The notes: generated by a model not told the origin, from the letters alone. A stretch of 64,000 nucleotides of DNA from Phascolarctos cinereus (GCF_002099425.1 NW_018343984.1:15847501-15911500); one strand, 5' to 3'. Shown: positions 10,150 to 22,510, numbered from the stretch's first letter. Numbers and translations are program-made.

Positions 10150-10315
10150 GCATGGGGTTGTGAAGACAACAGTGGATCTAGAAGTCAGTTCAAATCCCAG
10201 TCCTGCTGCTTACTAGCCCTTTGACCCTGGAAAAGTCCATTCCCCTCTGCAGGCCTCAATTTTCACATCTGTAAGATGAGAGAGTTCCCCTAGATGATAT
10301 CTAAAACTCTAAGTT
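10150..10315 (+). repeat. MIR/Ther SINE
   Basis: 'ctagaagtcagttcaaatcc', 'gctgcttactagccctttga', 'cacatctgtaagatgagaga' and 'ctagatgatatctaaaactc' follow the Ther/MIR plus-strand order. Confidence 0.75.
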
Positions 10316-10785
10316 TTCCATTCTGCATGCAACACAACAGATTGCAGAGCCATTTTGTGCTTTTCGTGGAAATACCAGTCTGTGGCTGTGCTCTATCCTC
10401 CCCATCCTTCCCAGTGCCTTTGTTTTAAAAGAGGTCCATGTTGGTCTCAGTGCAGGGCTCCCAACTCTTGCTAACACAAAAAGTCATCATGTACACACCT
10501 TAGAGGCTGATGTGCCAAATAATGACAACAATAAATAGCTGTGTAAATGTCTTGCTTATCTGGGTTACAGAGTGCCATATCTAATCTGATTGGAGAAACA
10601 TAGTTTGTAGAATAGCCAAAGATCTCTGTCCCATCCCTCAAGGCTATTTCCATGCCAGCTAAGAATCCTGGAACTCAACCCACTGGAAGGACTTGCCAGG
10701 ACTCCATTCCCTAGGGTATCTTCTGTTATCAGATTAGAGACTGCTGACGAATCCATTCAATCAAGCAGTCAAAATGGCGTTCCTT
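10316..10785. other. Unassigned sequence
   Basis: No gene or repeat is recognised. Two overlapping minus-strand open frames (10471-10756) have no recognisable features. Confidence 0.4.
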
Positions 10786-10789
10786 CATT

Positions 10790-10955
10790 AGATTTTAGTT
10801 TTAGGGCTAGTTTTAGAGGCCAGATAATCAAACCTCCTACATTTTATGGCTGAGGAGACTAAGGCTGAATGTTATACTTGTAGCAGGTCTGGGATTCAGA
10901 CCCAAGACTTCTGAATGAAGAGCCAGAATTATTTCCATGAAACCATGTTGCTTTC
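10790..10955 (-). repeat. MIR SINE, diverged
   Basis: 'cattttatggctgaggagac' and 'gggattcagacccaagactt' are minus-strand MIR signatures. Confidence 0.55.
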
Positions 10956-11099
10956 TTCACTGGGATACTGTTCCTTACCTTGAGGCTAGAGAAAGTACTT
11001 TCAAAGGGTTTTCAATTAAAAGTTCCTGTGGAAACCTTTGATTTAGTATGGGCTCTCCTAATTTAAGAAAAAAAAATAACTCATAGTTTTTGCTGCTGC

Positions 11100-11320
11100 T
11101 AGAAAAGATAAAGAGGCATCATGGTTTAGTAGATGATGGGTTGGATTTGACCTAAATTGAAATTCTTCTTTGTGACCCTTGGGCAAGTCACTTAACATTA
11201 AATACTCTAGGCAACTTGCCAAAAATTATAACTTATAGGTGATGTGCCTCCTTTGTGACAGTGGGAGAGTTTCTACAGAAGGATTTCCTTATAGTTATGA
11301 AATAGCAGGTCTAGACAATA
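11100..11320 (+). repeat. MIR-headed SINE with distinct 3' tail
   Basis: The head 'ggcatcatggtttagtagat' and 'gggcaagtcacttaacatta' run into a tail unlike MIR: 'actctaggcaacttgcc', 'gtgggagagtttctacagaa', 'atgaaatagcaggtc'. The same tail follows a MIR-like head at 28.9-29.4, 48.2 and 49.7 kb on the plus strand and at 42.7 and 53.0 kb on the minus strand. Confidence 0.7.
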
Positions 11321-11529
11321 ACAAAAACAACCACAGAGCTCCTGCTGATGGTAGTGATGGTTCTGGTAACTTGCTGAAAATCCAACTCATCCTATGTATT
11401 TAGGATGGGGATAATGGCAAAGTTAAAGAATATCAGCAAAGGACGTACAACAGAGACTCTTTTCTTGGAGACTGCTATGATAGCTGAGAAAGTCTGGCAA
11501 GAACTCTGAAATGTTGAATAATTATGGTG

Positions 11530-12066
11530 TGTTCAAGGAGGGGTTTGATATGGGGGCTTTCTGAGCCCTTTTCAGGGCTGCTCATCCACCTTTAATATCT
11601 TTCTGGCACTCAGCTTTCACCTCTGGCTCAAAGAAGTTGTAGCATGCACAGTGATCATGAACCAGTAAATCATCTGGGCAAATGGGCTAAACAATGTTGA
11701 GGGTAACCAAAGGATCTCAAACCCATTGGTGAGTTAGGTGGATGTCTACCCCAAGCATATGAAGACTTCTCCCTGGTGGAATGGGCAGAAGAGAACAATT
11801 TGTTTCAATAGTCATGAAGGTAGCTGAAGCAGGCTCCATGGAGACATAGAACTTGGTCAGACATCAAAGACACCAAGTTTATCCACTGCATCCTCAGCCA
11901 TCACCAGTCATCTTTATTTTTGTCTTGCCACTGGACTTTGATGACTTTGGAAGAGATAGTGAGGCTGATGACTGTGTAATGCCTCACTTAAATGCAATTC
12001 ACATGTGAGTTAAGACATTGCTCCTTGATGTCATTGGTCCTCTTCAAAAACAAAAGACAAACAATA
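11530..12066 (+). repeat. Unnamed ~0.55 kb interspersed repeat, copy A
   Basis: This stretch aligns by eye with 60,076-60,616 and with the reverse complement of 42,112-42,562. Shared blocks include 'agggctgctcatc', 'cattggtga', 'catgaaggt', 'ttggtcagacat', 'gatgac...gtgaggctgatgac' and 'tgcctcacttaaat'. It ends in 'acaaacaataataatgac', a CAA/TAA-type tail of the RTE kind. I do not recognise an ORF or a family name. Confidence 0.8.
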
Positions 12067-14262
12067 ATAATGACACTATCGATGGGGTTAATGCTCTGGC
12101 CACTGTGATATGCCTACTTCTATGAATAAATGAAATGGTAGGGTGATACAGGGTTTCAGGTTGGACATACTTGGAACCTTCATGATGATCAACAAGGCAT
12201 GGAGAACAATGGGGAGCAAATGGTGCTTCTTTATGTTTTGGTATCACAACTAGATAAGCTGATTAGGAAAAACAAAAAAAAAAACCCAGATACTTCTGTG
12301 CAAATGTTGCTGATCACTAAAGTTGGCAAACCACAAGTGTACATGAAATAGATTGCAGATACAAATGTTTTTATGATGTATCTATTGTCTATCATAAAGA
12401 AATTGGAAAGAGATTTTTACCAGTTATAGGCGAGAACATCATAGCACTTTTCTGTCGTATACTTGACTACAAATTTCACCCTCATGTATGGCAGATCAGT
12501 GCAAAGAAATTTCCTTCCCAAACCTATACTAGATGAAATAAGAGATGAAGTTGAGGAGTTATTTAAAATCTGAAGAGGAAAAGCCAAATAACCTAAAGGC
12601 ATTGAAAATGGACACACCAAAAATCGTAGAAATGCTAGCTAATAATGAAGTGAATGACAAAAAATGGTAGTAATATCTTGAAAAATTTTGAAAAGGAGAT
12701 AGGTGTACTTAGACTAGAATTTTGAAAAGCTCCTTTTTAGCTAATGGCATAAATCCAGCTAATAGATTAACTTTACTAAAAGAGAGTAAGTTGCTATAAT
12801 ATGGATCTAGCTATCTGCCATATGGATAAATGTTGCTATCTGCTATATCATGGACAAATGTAGTTTTCCATAATACCTGATAGAAAGTATAGAAACAATT
12901 TAGGATTACCTCCCCAAGTCTGATCATAAGAGGAAATTTGGAGCTATCCAAGGCTCTCACTAAAGATAGGAACCAAATTTCATGACAGAAATGGCTTGAT
13001 AAAAGTATTAAAGACCTATGGGAAACTACTGCAACATCATATTTATACATGGGTATATATACATATGTATGTATTTATAGTGTATGTTGTACATATATTA
13101 TGCATTTATAAAACATATATATACATAAGCATACATGAAATATTTATGCACTTATACATAAGCAACAATCACAACAACAGTAACAGAAACATGAAATGGT
13201 CTGAGGAAAACAAACATATATCAGAAGTTCCTGATACCCTTAGTTACCTGTTAAAGTTAATGTGAAATGATTCAAGTCCTATGAGAAGTCAAGAGAATAA
13301 GAGAGCAACTCCACATCAATTAAAATATGCCATAGAGGTTTGAGAAGCAAAAGAATTAGAGGAGAGGAAAAAAAACACAAAAGAAGATGTGGAAAAATTG
13401 TGGTTGTCTATATGATTCAGAGAGGCTCAACACAACAAAAGCACAAGCTGGATCAAATGTGAAACTGAAGCTTGAGTAGTATAAATAATAATGAAAGACA
13501 GAACAGTTACAGCAAGTGAAGTGACTGATAGTTTCTTCTTTGCTAACTGGAAAAGAGGTAGGTAATTAGCGGTTCAAATATTTCACAGTGATGTACAAGT
13601 TATTAGCTCAACACTTTACCAGCTTCCTTTCTGATGGGAGCCTGATCCTGCCACTCTTAACAGGACTTCACGTATTTTCTACCAAAAGCTGAAAAAAAAT
13701 CAATGATCCATCCAAATATAGGCCAGGCATGTGTTTATGTACTTTATTCTAAGAATTCATAGTTTCATGGCTCAAAAATATCTACAAACACTCACAAGAA
13801 AACACTATATTGGCTAAGGAGCAAAACAAGTGTGCCAGGAAGTCCCGAAGGAGTGTGTTGTTCATTTAAGATGTATATGTTCAGATGGATCATCTAAATG
13901 TAGCTCATATGCAGGTATAGGTTTATGTTTTTGGATTTTTGTCTACTCCTCTTCAAGGGAAACTAATTTCTACTAAGAGGGGAATAAGAAAAGAGGACAT
14001 GGGGCTGTTTCTTCTGTAATTCTCTGAAATGGGATATCGGAATGGAATTATGTTTAATGACACCAAGGAACATTTCAAGTCTAGAGGAATAAATTTTCTT
14101 TTAGTTCAAAAATAATAAAAACTATTAGCTCCCCCAGTTGTTACCTTTTAAATGAAAAGGGTATGCCAAATTTACACCTATAGGCTTCACTCCTTACTGC
14201 CAAATGTAAGTTACACAAAAGATCACCACACGTAGTAAAGAGTAGGTAAAATCATTTATCCA
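12067..14262. other. 2.2 kb unassigned AT-rich sequence
   Basis: No gene is recognised. It may hold an old, unrecognised transposon: near 12,540-12,660 one frame gives EVEELFKI then, after a stop, EMLANNEVND, vaguely like LINE reverse-transcriptase N-terminal text, but too weak to call. A TATACA-type microsatellite lies at 13,040-13,160. Confidence 0.35.
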
Positions 14263-14866
14263 AGTAAATAAAAATTTAAAAAAGTATTTTTTCAATTAAT
14301 GAAGGTTAATTTCTGTTTCTCTCTTTCTGACTGTTCACTCTCCCATTTCAAAAGAAAGAATAACAGAGAAAACAAAACATTGTATCAAATATGCATAGTC
14401 AAGAAAAATGAATGCTCATATTGGGTCTGTCTGAAAATATATGTCTCACTCTGCACCTTGACTCCATCACCTCTTTGTCATGAGACAGCATGCCCCAATC
14501 ATCCATTTTTTTTGAATTATGGTTGGTCATTATATTAATCAGATTTCTCAAATTTTTTAAAGTTGTTTCTCTTCACAATAGTGTTGGTATTGAATAAGTT
14601 GTTCTCATGTTTTTGCTCACTTCACTCTGTATCAATTCATACAAATCTCCCCAGGTTTCTCTGAAATCATCACCTTATCATTTTTTACAGCACAATAGTA
14701 TTATATCACATTCATATTTTGTTTGGTCAATTTAATTTATTCAGCCAATATCTAATTAATAGGCATTCCCTTTATTTCCAGATTTTTTATTCCATAAACA
14801 GGGTGTTATGAATACTTTTTGGTGATCAAAGTAATGATATTTCGATATTTCTAGGTTAAAAGGTGT

Positions 14867-14883
14867 ACATATATATATATATG

Positions 14884-14929
<46 letters not shown>

Positions 14930-14938
14930 CGTATATAG
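14867..14938 (+). repeat. (TA)n microsatellite inside L1
   Basis: TA/ATGTATAC dinucleotide tract inside the L1 3' region; includes palindromic TATATGTATATACATATA units. Confidence 0.9.
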
Positions 14939-17442
14939 TTTAATAAGTCTGGGGGAATAGTTTCAAATTACTTTGTTGAATAGCTGGACTAGTTCACAGC
15001 ACCACCAAGTGTGTCAATGTGCTTGTTTTCTCACAGCCCCTCCACCATTTGTCATGTTCATTTTGGCTAACTTTGTCAGTATGGTGGATGTGAGGTGGTA
15101 CCTTGGAGTTGCTTTAATTTGAGTTTCTCTAATTATTTGCAATTTGTATGCAGTATGGTTGCTGGTCTACAATTAGTTCTGTTGGACTTCTTCTCAGTTT
15201 CCTCAACAGTTTTTGTCAAATAGTGAGTTCTTACTCTAATATTTAAGATCTCTGGGTTTGTCAAACACTAGCTTACTATGTTTATTTGCTTGTATACACA
15301 TTGTGTACCTATTCTTTCTATTGATGGACCTCCTTATTTCTTAAGTAGTACTAAATTATTTCAATAATTATTGATTTGTAGTATAGTTTCCTATCTGGTA
15401 TTCCTGGGACCCCTTTCCACTTTTGTTTTTACGTTATTTGCCTTAAGATTCTTGAACTTTTGTTCTTCTGGATGAATTTTGTCATCATTTTTCTAACTCT
15501 TTTAATTTCATAGTTTGAATGATATGGCACTCAATAAGAAAATTAATTTAGGTAATGCTTTTTTAAAAAAATCTAATTTTATTAATTTGACCTAGCTGTG
15601 AGTAATTAACATTTATCTAGTTATTTAGATTAGTATTCATTTATGTAAAGGGAGGTTTGCAGTTCATATAGTTCCATTGTGTTTTGGCATATAGTCATCC
15701 AAGTATTTTAAATATTCTATAGTTATTTAAATGAAATTGCTCATTCTATTTCTTCATTCTGGGTTCTGTGGGTAATAATACAGAAATGTTTATGACTTAG
15801 GTAGGTTCATTTTGTATTTTGAAAACTTGCTGAAATTATTAACTGTTTCAATTCATTTTAAATTGACTCTAAGATTCTCTGAACTATCATATTATCTGCA
15901 AAAAGTGAAAATTTGGGTGGTTTTTTTTTGCCTATATTTATTTCCACATTTGGTATTCTTATTATTGGTATAACTAGTATTTCTAGTACCATATAACATA
16001 GCAATAGTCATGCTGGAGATCCTTGTTTTAGCCCTGATCTTATTGGAAAAACTTCTAGTTTATGTCTATTATATATTATGCTGGCTCTTGGTTTTAGATA
16101 GTTTCTACTTATCATATTAAATAAAGTTTCATTTATTCCTATGTGCTTTTGAATAGGAGTAGCTATTGTATCTTTTCAACAACTTTTCTAACATCTATTG
16201 ATATAATCATATGATTTTTGTTGTTCTTGTCATTAATATGGTCAATTGTTTTTTATACTTTTCCAAATATTTGACTATTACTGCATTCCCACTATAAATT
16301 CTACCTGGTTATAGGATAATTATAATCTTTGTGAAATGTTTCTGTAGTTTCCTTGTCAATGTTTTATTTAGATTTTTGCATATTCATTAGGGATATTGGT
16401 CTCTAGTTTTCTTTTTTCGTTTGATTCTCTCTGTTTTAGGTATTAGGTAATAGGTATTAGTAATCAGGGATGTATGTGTTAGTTCAATTCAATATTTGTA
16501 TCACAAAAGGCAATTAGTATGGATGCTTCCTTCTTATGTTTTCTAACAGTTTATGTAATATTGGAATTAATAGTTCTTTAAATGTTTGATAGAATTCACT
16601 TGTAAATTCATCTGATCCAGGGGGAGTCTCTCTTTGGGAGATTAATTATGACATTCATTTTTTTTTTTGCTGAAGTTGTTTTTTTAATACTCATATTTCT
16701 TATTATTAGATTGAGAATTTTACATTTTGGTAAATATCCACTTCATTTTGATTATATGTTTTATTGATGCATTGTTAGATAAAATAATTTCTGTTAATTT
16801 CTAGTATTTTTCTTCATTTATTTTGAATTTTTCTTTTTGATAGTAGTAATTTGATTTTCCTTACTCTTTAAAAATCAAATTAGCTAATGGTTTGTCTATT
16901 TTTTTTAAACTCAATTTTATTTATTAATATTTTTCTTTAGATTTTATTAATGTCTTCTTTGATTTTTTTGGGATTTCTCTTTTGGTGTTTATAAAACTTG
17001 TTGGGTATTTTTTTCTGTTGTTGCTTCATGCCAGATTTGCTGATATGTTCTTTCACTCTTTTCACTTTAAAAGTATTTAGAGATCTATATATTTCCCCTA
17101 AAGAATGCTTTGTCTACATCCATGAAATTATGGGATACTGTCTCATTGTCGTCATTATATTTAATGAAATTACTGTTTCTGTATTTTGTTCTTTGACTCA
17201 ACCATTCTTTAGGATTGAGATACTCTCCAATTAATTTTTAACCATTTCTTCAATGGTCTTTTATTGAATATAGTTTTATTGCATCATGATCTATAGAAAA
17301 TATATTTATCATTTCTGCTTTTCTATATCATTGTTAGGTTTCAATGCCCTGATACATGGCAACTTTTTGTAAAGCTACCATACATGGCTATGAATTATAT
17401 ATATATTCCTTTCTATTCCCATTCAATGATCTTCAGGGATCT

Positions 17443-17513
17443 GTAATATATAACAATATATATATATATAACTATATATATATATATAACTATATATATA
17501 TATATGTATATAA
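17443..17513 (+). repeat. (TA)n tract with TAACTA spacers inside L1
   Basis: Runs of TA broken by regularly spaced 'taacta', giving a higher-order tandem structure of three units. Confidence 0.85.
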
Positions 17514-19141
17514 CTATTCGGATCTTAACTTCAGTCTTGTTTATATTTGGCTAGATTTATATAGACTGAAAGGGGTATGTTGTGGTGCATCCACTCTTTT
17601 AAGTTTATTGACTATATGTTGTAACTCACTTCACTTTTCCTTCAAGTATTTAAAAGTGCATCTGTACCTTTTGGTGTAGAAATATTTATTATTGATATTA
17701 ATTTATTGTCTATGGTGCCTTACAGCAAAATGCAATGTCCACCTTTATCTCTTTTAATCAAGTCTATTTTTGTTGTTGCTTTGTCTGAGATTATGTTTGC
17801 TATTTCTGCCTTTTTTTTTTATTACTTCAACTTAAGCAAAATAGATTTAGCTCTAGCCTTTTATTTTAATTTTGGTCAGTCTTTATGTTTCAAGTGTGCT
17901 TCTTGTAAACAACATATTGTTGGATTCTACTTTCTGATCTATTTTCCTATTCTCTTTCACTTTATGGATGAGTTAATCACATTCACATTCACAGTTATGA
18001 TCATTAATTGTACATTTCCCACTATCCTATTCTCTTAATATTTTTCCTTCTGTTTCCTATTCTCTCCTTATAAAAGAAGGTGGTGAGAGAGGAGTTATGC
18101 TCAGCAATAGGACTTTAGGTTTGATGCAATATGCATCTGCTGCCCTGTCTTTTCCTTTCCCTTGCCCAGAAATGATCATGGGTTTTTACCCTTTCTTTCC
18201 TTCCTTTTAAACCACTCTTTGTGATCCACTTTCAGTGGTTGGAATGTTTTGCTTGTGACTAATCACTCTCTTAATTTACTCTTCCTCTTGTTTCCTTCCA
18301 TCTTTGTCCCTTTTCCCTCTTGTTTCCCTGTTGAATATAATGTATTTTGGCACTGAGATCTATGTGAGTTTTCTTCCTGCTTTAACCAGTTCAGATGAAA
18401 ATAAAATTCAATTGTTATTCACTCTTCTATCCCTTCCTCCATATTTGTATAGTCTTCTATTTCTTCATACCAATTGTGGGAGATGATTTCTATTCTCCCT
18501 TTACCTCAATGCATTACTTCTCCCTTCCCCTTCTATTTTTTTTAAAAAATCATCAAAACATAAACAACTCTCAGTTTCTCTGTCTCATTAAGACTTTCTC
18601 AATGACCTCTGATGTTATAAGAGTTCTGAGGGAACTCTTATCATGTATCATTTCCTCATAATGGTATGTACACAGATTATCTTTGTTTAGTCCTTTATGA
18701 TTGTTCACTCTATGTATTTACCTTTTTGTGTTTCTCTAGATTACTGTGGTTGTATTTTGAACTTTTTATGGAACTCTGATTTTTTCATCAGGAATTGTTG
18801 GGAGTCTTCTGTTTCATTAAAAGTTCACCACTCCCCTCCTAGGATTGTACTAGTTTTTCTGGTTAAATTATTCTGGGTTATAAGCCTATATCTTTTGTCT
18901 TCTGGAATATCATAATCCAAGCTCTCTCTAGCTTTACAGTGGTGGCTAATAAATCTTGTTTGATCCTAACTGGCTTCTTGGCACTGAATTATTTTTCCCT
19001 TGATATTTGCAGTATTTTTTCTTTGACCTGGAAGCTTTGGATTTCGGCCATGACATACCTGGGAATTTTCATTTTGGAGTTTTCTTTAGGAGGTGCTTGA
19101 AACATTCTTTTTTATTTTCACTTTGCTTTCTGGTTCTAAGA

Positions 19142-19300
19142 CTGTGAACCTTCTGGTTTTATTAGACTGTGAGCTCCTTCATTAGAGCATGAGTTCCTTG
19201 AGAATCTATACTGTTTTTTTTTCTTTTTTTAATATCCCCAGAATTTAGCACAGTGCCTACCACATAGTAGATATTTAATAAGTACTTGCTGGGTGATTGA
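19142..19300 (+). repeat. L2 3' end inserted into the L1, with target-site duplication
   Basis: 'tattagactgtgagctcctt', 'tttagcacagtgcctaccac' and 'atttaataagtacttgctgg' are the L2 3' end in plus orientation, opposite to the host L1. TTCTAAGA is repeated on both sides (19,134-19,141 and 19,301-19,308), and removing the insert restores a continuous L1-like 'tggttctaagaga'. The L2 copy must therefore be younger than the L1. Confidence 0.82.
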
Positions 19301-19436
19301 TTCTAAGAGATTTGTGCAGCTTTCTTTTTACAATTCTTTGAAATATGACATGTAAGCTTTTTTTGGTCTTTATTTTCAGGTAGTTCAGAGATATTCAGAT
19401 TATATATCCTAATATCTTTTCCAGGACAGTTGTTTT

Positions 19437-20576
19437 AAATTTATTTTTTCTCAATTACATGTAAAAACAATTTTTAACATTTTAAAAAAATTTTGAGTTC
19501 TAAATTCTCCCCTCTCCTCATCTGTCATTGAGAAGACAAGCAATTTGATATAGGTTCTACATGTGCAATCATGCAAAACACATTTCCATATTAATCATGT
19601 TACAAAAGAAAACACAGACCTCCACCCCCCCCAAAAAAAAACAAAGAAAAAAGAAAAAAGTATGCTTCAATTTGCATTTAGATTCCATTAGTTTTTCCTC
19701 AAAAGGTGGATAGTACTTTTTTTTTTATCATAAGTCCTTTGGAATTGTCTTGGATCACTGTATTGCTAAGAATAGCTAAGTCATTCACAATTGATCATCA
19801 TATAATATTTCTGGGTTACTATGTACAATGTTCTCCTGGTTCTGCTCACTTCAGTTTGCATCAGCTCATATAAACTTTCCCAGCTTTTTGTAAAAGTATC
19901 CTGCTCATTATTTCTTACATCACAATAGTATTCTATCACAACCATATCCAACAACTTGTTCAGTCATTCCCCAGTTGATGGGCATCCCCCAATTTATGGT
20001 TCTTTGACACCACAAAAAGCTATTATGAATATTTTTGTACATATAAGTTTCTTTTCCTTTTTCTTCAGTTTCTTTGGGATATAGACTATCTAGCAGTGGT
20101 ATTGCTGGATCAAAAGGTATTCACAATTTTATAGCCCTCTGGGCATAGTTCCAAATTTTTCTCCAGGATGGTTGGATCTGTTCACAACTACATCAACAAT
20201 GCACTGTTGTTTAGTGGTTTTTTAGTTGTGTATTACTCTTTGTGATTCTGCTTGTGGTTTTCTTGGCAAAAATACGACAGTGGTTTGCCATTTCCTTCCC
20301 CAGATCATTTTACAGATGAGGAAACTGAGGCAAACAATATGAAATGATTTGCCCAGGGTCCCACAGTGTCTGAGGTCAGATTTGAACTTAGGTCTTCCTG
20401 AATCCCACTCCCGCACTCTATCCACTGAGCCATCTAGTTACCTTAACAGTGCAGTAGTGTCCCAATTTTTCCACATTCCCTCCAACACTTGCTGTCTTTC
20501 TTTTCTGTCATATTAGTCATTCCTAATGATTAATGAGGTGGTAATTCAGAGACATTTTAATTTACGTTTCTCTAAT
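19437..20576 (-). mobile_element. 5'-truncated L1 inserted into the older L1, with target-site duplication
   Basis: The left edge is a marsupial L1 3' end ('ctcaattacatgtaaaaaca'). It continues through 'ccccagttgatgggcatccc' to 'acgtttctctaat', where it stops by 5' truncation. CAGTTGTTTT flanks it at 19,427-19,436 and 20,577-20,586, a 10-bp duplication. It is about 0.9 kb without the SINE inside it and is non-coding. Confidence 0.88.
20204..20444 (-). repeat. RTE-tailed SINE inside the nested L1, with target-site duplication
   Basis: From left: 'gtgattctgcttgtggtttt', 'gatgaggaaactgaggcaaa', 'gtccgtgggcc'-like core replaced by 'cccagggtcccacagtgtct', and the head 'tctatccactgagccatcta'. It is flanked by AACAATGCA (20,195-20,203) and AACAGTGCA (20,445-20,453), one mismatch in nine. 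Confidence 0.88.
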
Positions 20577-22199
20577 CAGTTGTTTTTAATGAGCTACCTT
20601 ACACTTTAAGTTTTTAGTCTTTTGATTTTGTTTTTAATATTGGCTTTGTGTCATGGATTCATTAACCTCTATTTTGTACATTCTAATTTTCAATGAATCT
20701 GTTGCTTGAGTAAGGTTTTATCTCTCTTATGTCAAGCTGTTAATTTTCTTTCCATTTTTTTCTTCTATAGCTTTTGTTTCTTTTCTATTTCCCCTCATTA
20801 TTCTCATTTTTCCAACTATTTTCTCTAATGCTCTCATTTAATTTATAAAATAATTTTTACACCTTTTTTTCTTCAAACCACTTGTTTCATTCCCTCCTAA
20901 GAATTCTATCTGAGCTTAGGCCCAAATGACATCTTTCCTTGAGGTTTTGGCCATGAATATTTGGGAATCATTCTTTTCTTCTGGTTTTGTGTCTTGAGTG
21001 TTCTTGTTACCATAATAGCTCTTCATAGTGGAATTCTTTGTGTCCATCACTTGTTCTTCCAACTTTACTGACTTCAGACTTTGTGTGAGACCTAGACTCT
21101 ATACACTTCTGGAGGGAATGGCTGAGCTTTCCTTGGTTTTATTTTGTTTTCTGTTGGATCCTGCTACTGATTTCTTGGGGTTTTGAGTGTTGTGTTATAC
21201 CAGAGTCTCAGAGTAGGAACATATGAGCTTTAAGGGTATCCAAAGTTGTCTGACCCAAGGCAAAGTCTGCTCACTATCTTTTACTCTGAGATCCTCAAGT
21301 TTCTGACCTATATTTGTTTCTGAGCAATCCAAAGGTGCCCTTGGCTCTGGTTAAAGGTCAATGGACTACTATTTGATTCAGCCACTATTAGACATTTGGA
21401 AAATTCTTCAGGTCTAGTGTGCCAAAACTATAGGCTCCCCTTTAATCTGGACCTCCTGCCCTTATTACCATGCTCCAGTCTTCAGACCGGACTGTGAACT
21501 CTATCTGGGATCTCCACTTTGCTCTTGTATCAGAATAACATAGCTGCCACTTGCTACTAGCTCAGTACTTAACCTAGGGCTCCAGACTGCCATCCCTAGG
21601 TACAAGAATCCTTCTCAGTCTTAACTAGTTCTGTGACTCAGCCCTGCAGTACGAGTGGCAGAGCTTCCAACTGATACCTCTTCCTACTCACAGCTCCCTC
21701 CATGTCATATTGGGGACCTCTTCTTGCACTGCCACAGGGAGGCCCTTGTCCAATCCCTGTGCTGGAAGGCTTTGCATGATTTGATCCAGTCTGTGCCTCT
21801 GTTTCGTGTCTTCAGACCTCTCTGACTCCCTGGGCTACCAAGAGCTAGAAAAATGACTTAACTCTGATTTTTTTTTATTTCCCTATTGAAATTCAGTCTA
21901 GGGTGTTTTCTATAGCTTTGTGTAGTAATTGGGGTGAGTTAGGCTTGCTTTTACTCTGCCATCTTGGATGAGGAGACATGAACATCTCAAGGTACAAAGA
22001 AGAAAAGGGAAGACCATTATATTAAAAAAAACCTGTGTATTTCTTTTATATATGTATTATTTAATATGTATGTGTATACTTACATCTACACATACATATA
22101 ACATTTAAGAAATAGTAACAAAATTACTGTTTTGATCCATTTTTACTACCACTATCCACTACGTCTTTTCACAAACCCATCTGAAATTCCTATTTTAAA

Positions 22200-22462
22200 C
22201 AGAGGTGGCCCAGTGTATAGAGTGCCAGGCCCAGAGTCAGGAAAATCTGAATTCAAAATCTGGCCCCAGACAATTAGCTGTGTGTGACCCTGTGTGATGC
22301 TTATCTTTTGTTTGCCTCAGTTTCCTCAACTATAAAACAGATAATAATAACAATAACCTTACCTCACATGGTTGTTGTGAGGATCAAAAAGACAACATTT
22401 GTAAAAGGCACTTAGCACAGTACCTGACACACAATAGGTGCATTATAAATGCTTATTCCTTT
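22200..22462 (+). repeat. Full-length MIR-type SINE
   Basis: 'ggtggcccagtgtatagagt', 'cctcagtttcctcaactata', 'ggttgttgtgaggatcaaaa' and 'ggcacttagcacagtacctg' appear in order, ending in 'cattataaatgctta'. It combines the marsupial SINE head with the classic MIR 3' end. Confidence 0.85.
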
Positions 22463-22510
22463 CTTTTTCCCCTCCCTAACTCACCTTCTTTCTACTCCCC
22501 CAATCTGAGT

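Larger units (their letters stand above)
14265..21985 (-). mobile_element. Nearly full-length decayed L1 LINE, interrupted by later insertions
   Basis: Read on the minus strand, order is 5' UTR/ORF1 (about 21,985-18,100), ORF2 endonuclease (about 18,000-17,000), reverse transcriptase (about 16,900-16,000), C-terminal part and 3' UTR (to 14,265). Cues are the 5' start 'catccaagatggcagagtaa' (reverse of 21,948-21,967) and L1 antisense landmarks such as 'gatattggtctctagttttc' (16,393) and 'cacttgtaaattcatctgat' (16,597). Without inserts it is about 6.4 kb, near full L1 length. No long sense ORF survives, so it is dead. Confidence 0.88.

Noticed and set aside
17356-18661. Overlapping hydrophobic open frames on the plus strand
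   Set aside because: They are antisense to a decayed L1, whose U-rich antisense strand yields Phe/Ile/Leu-rich frames.
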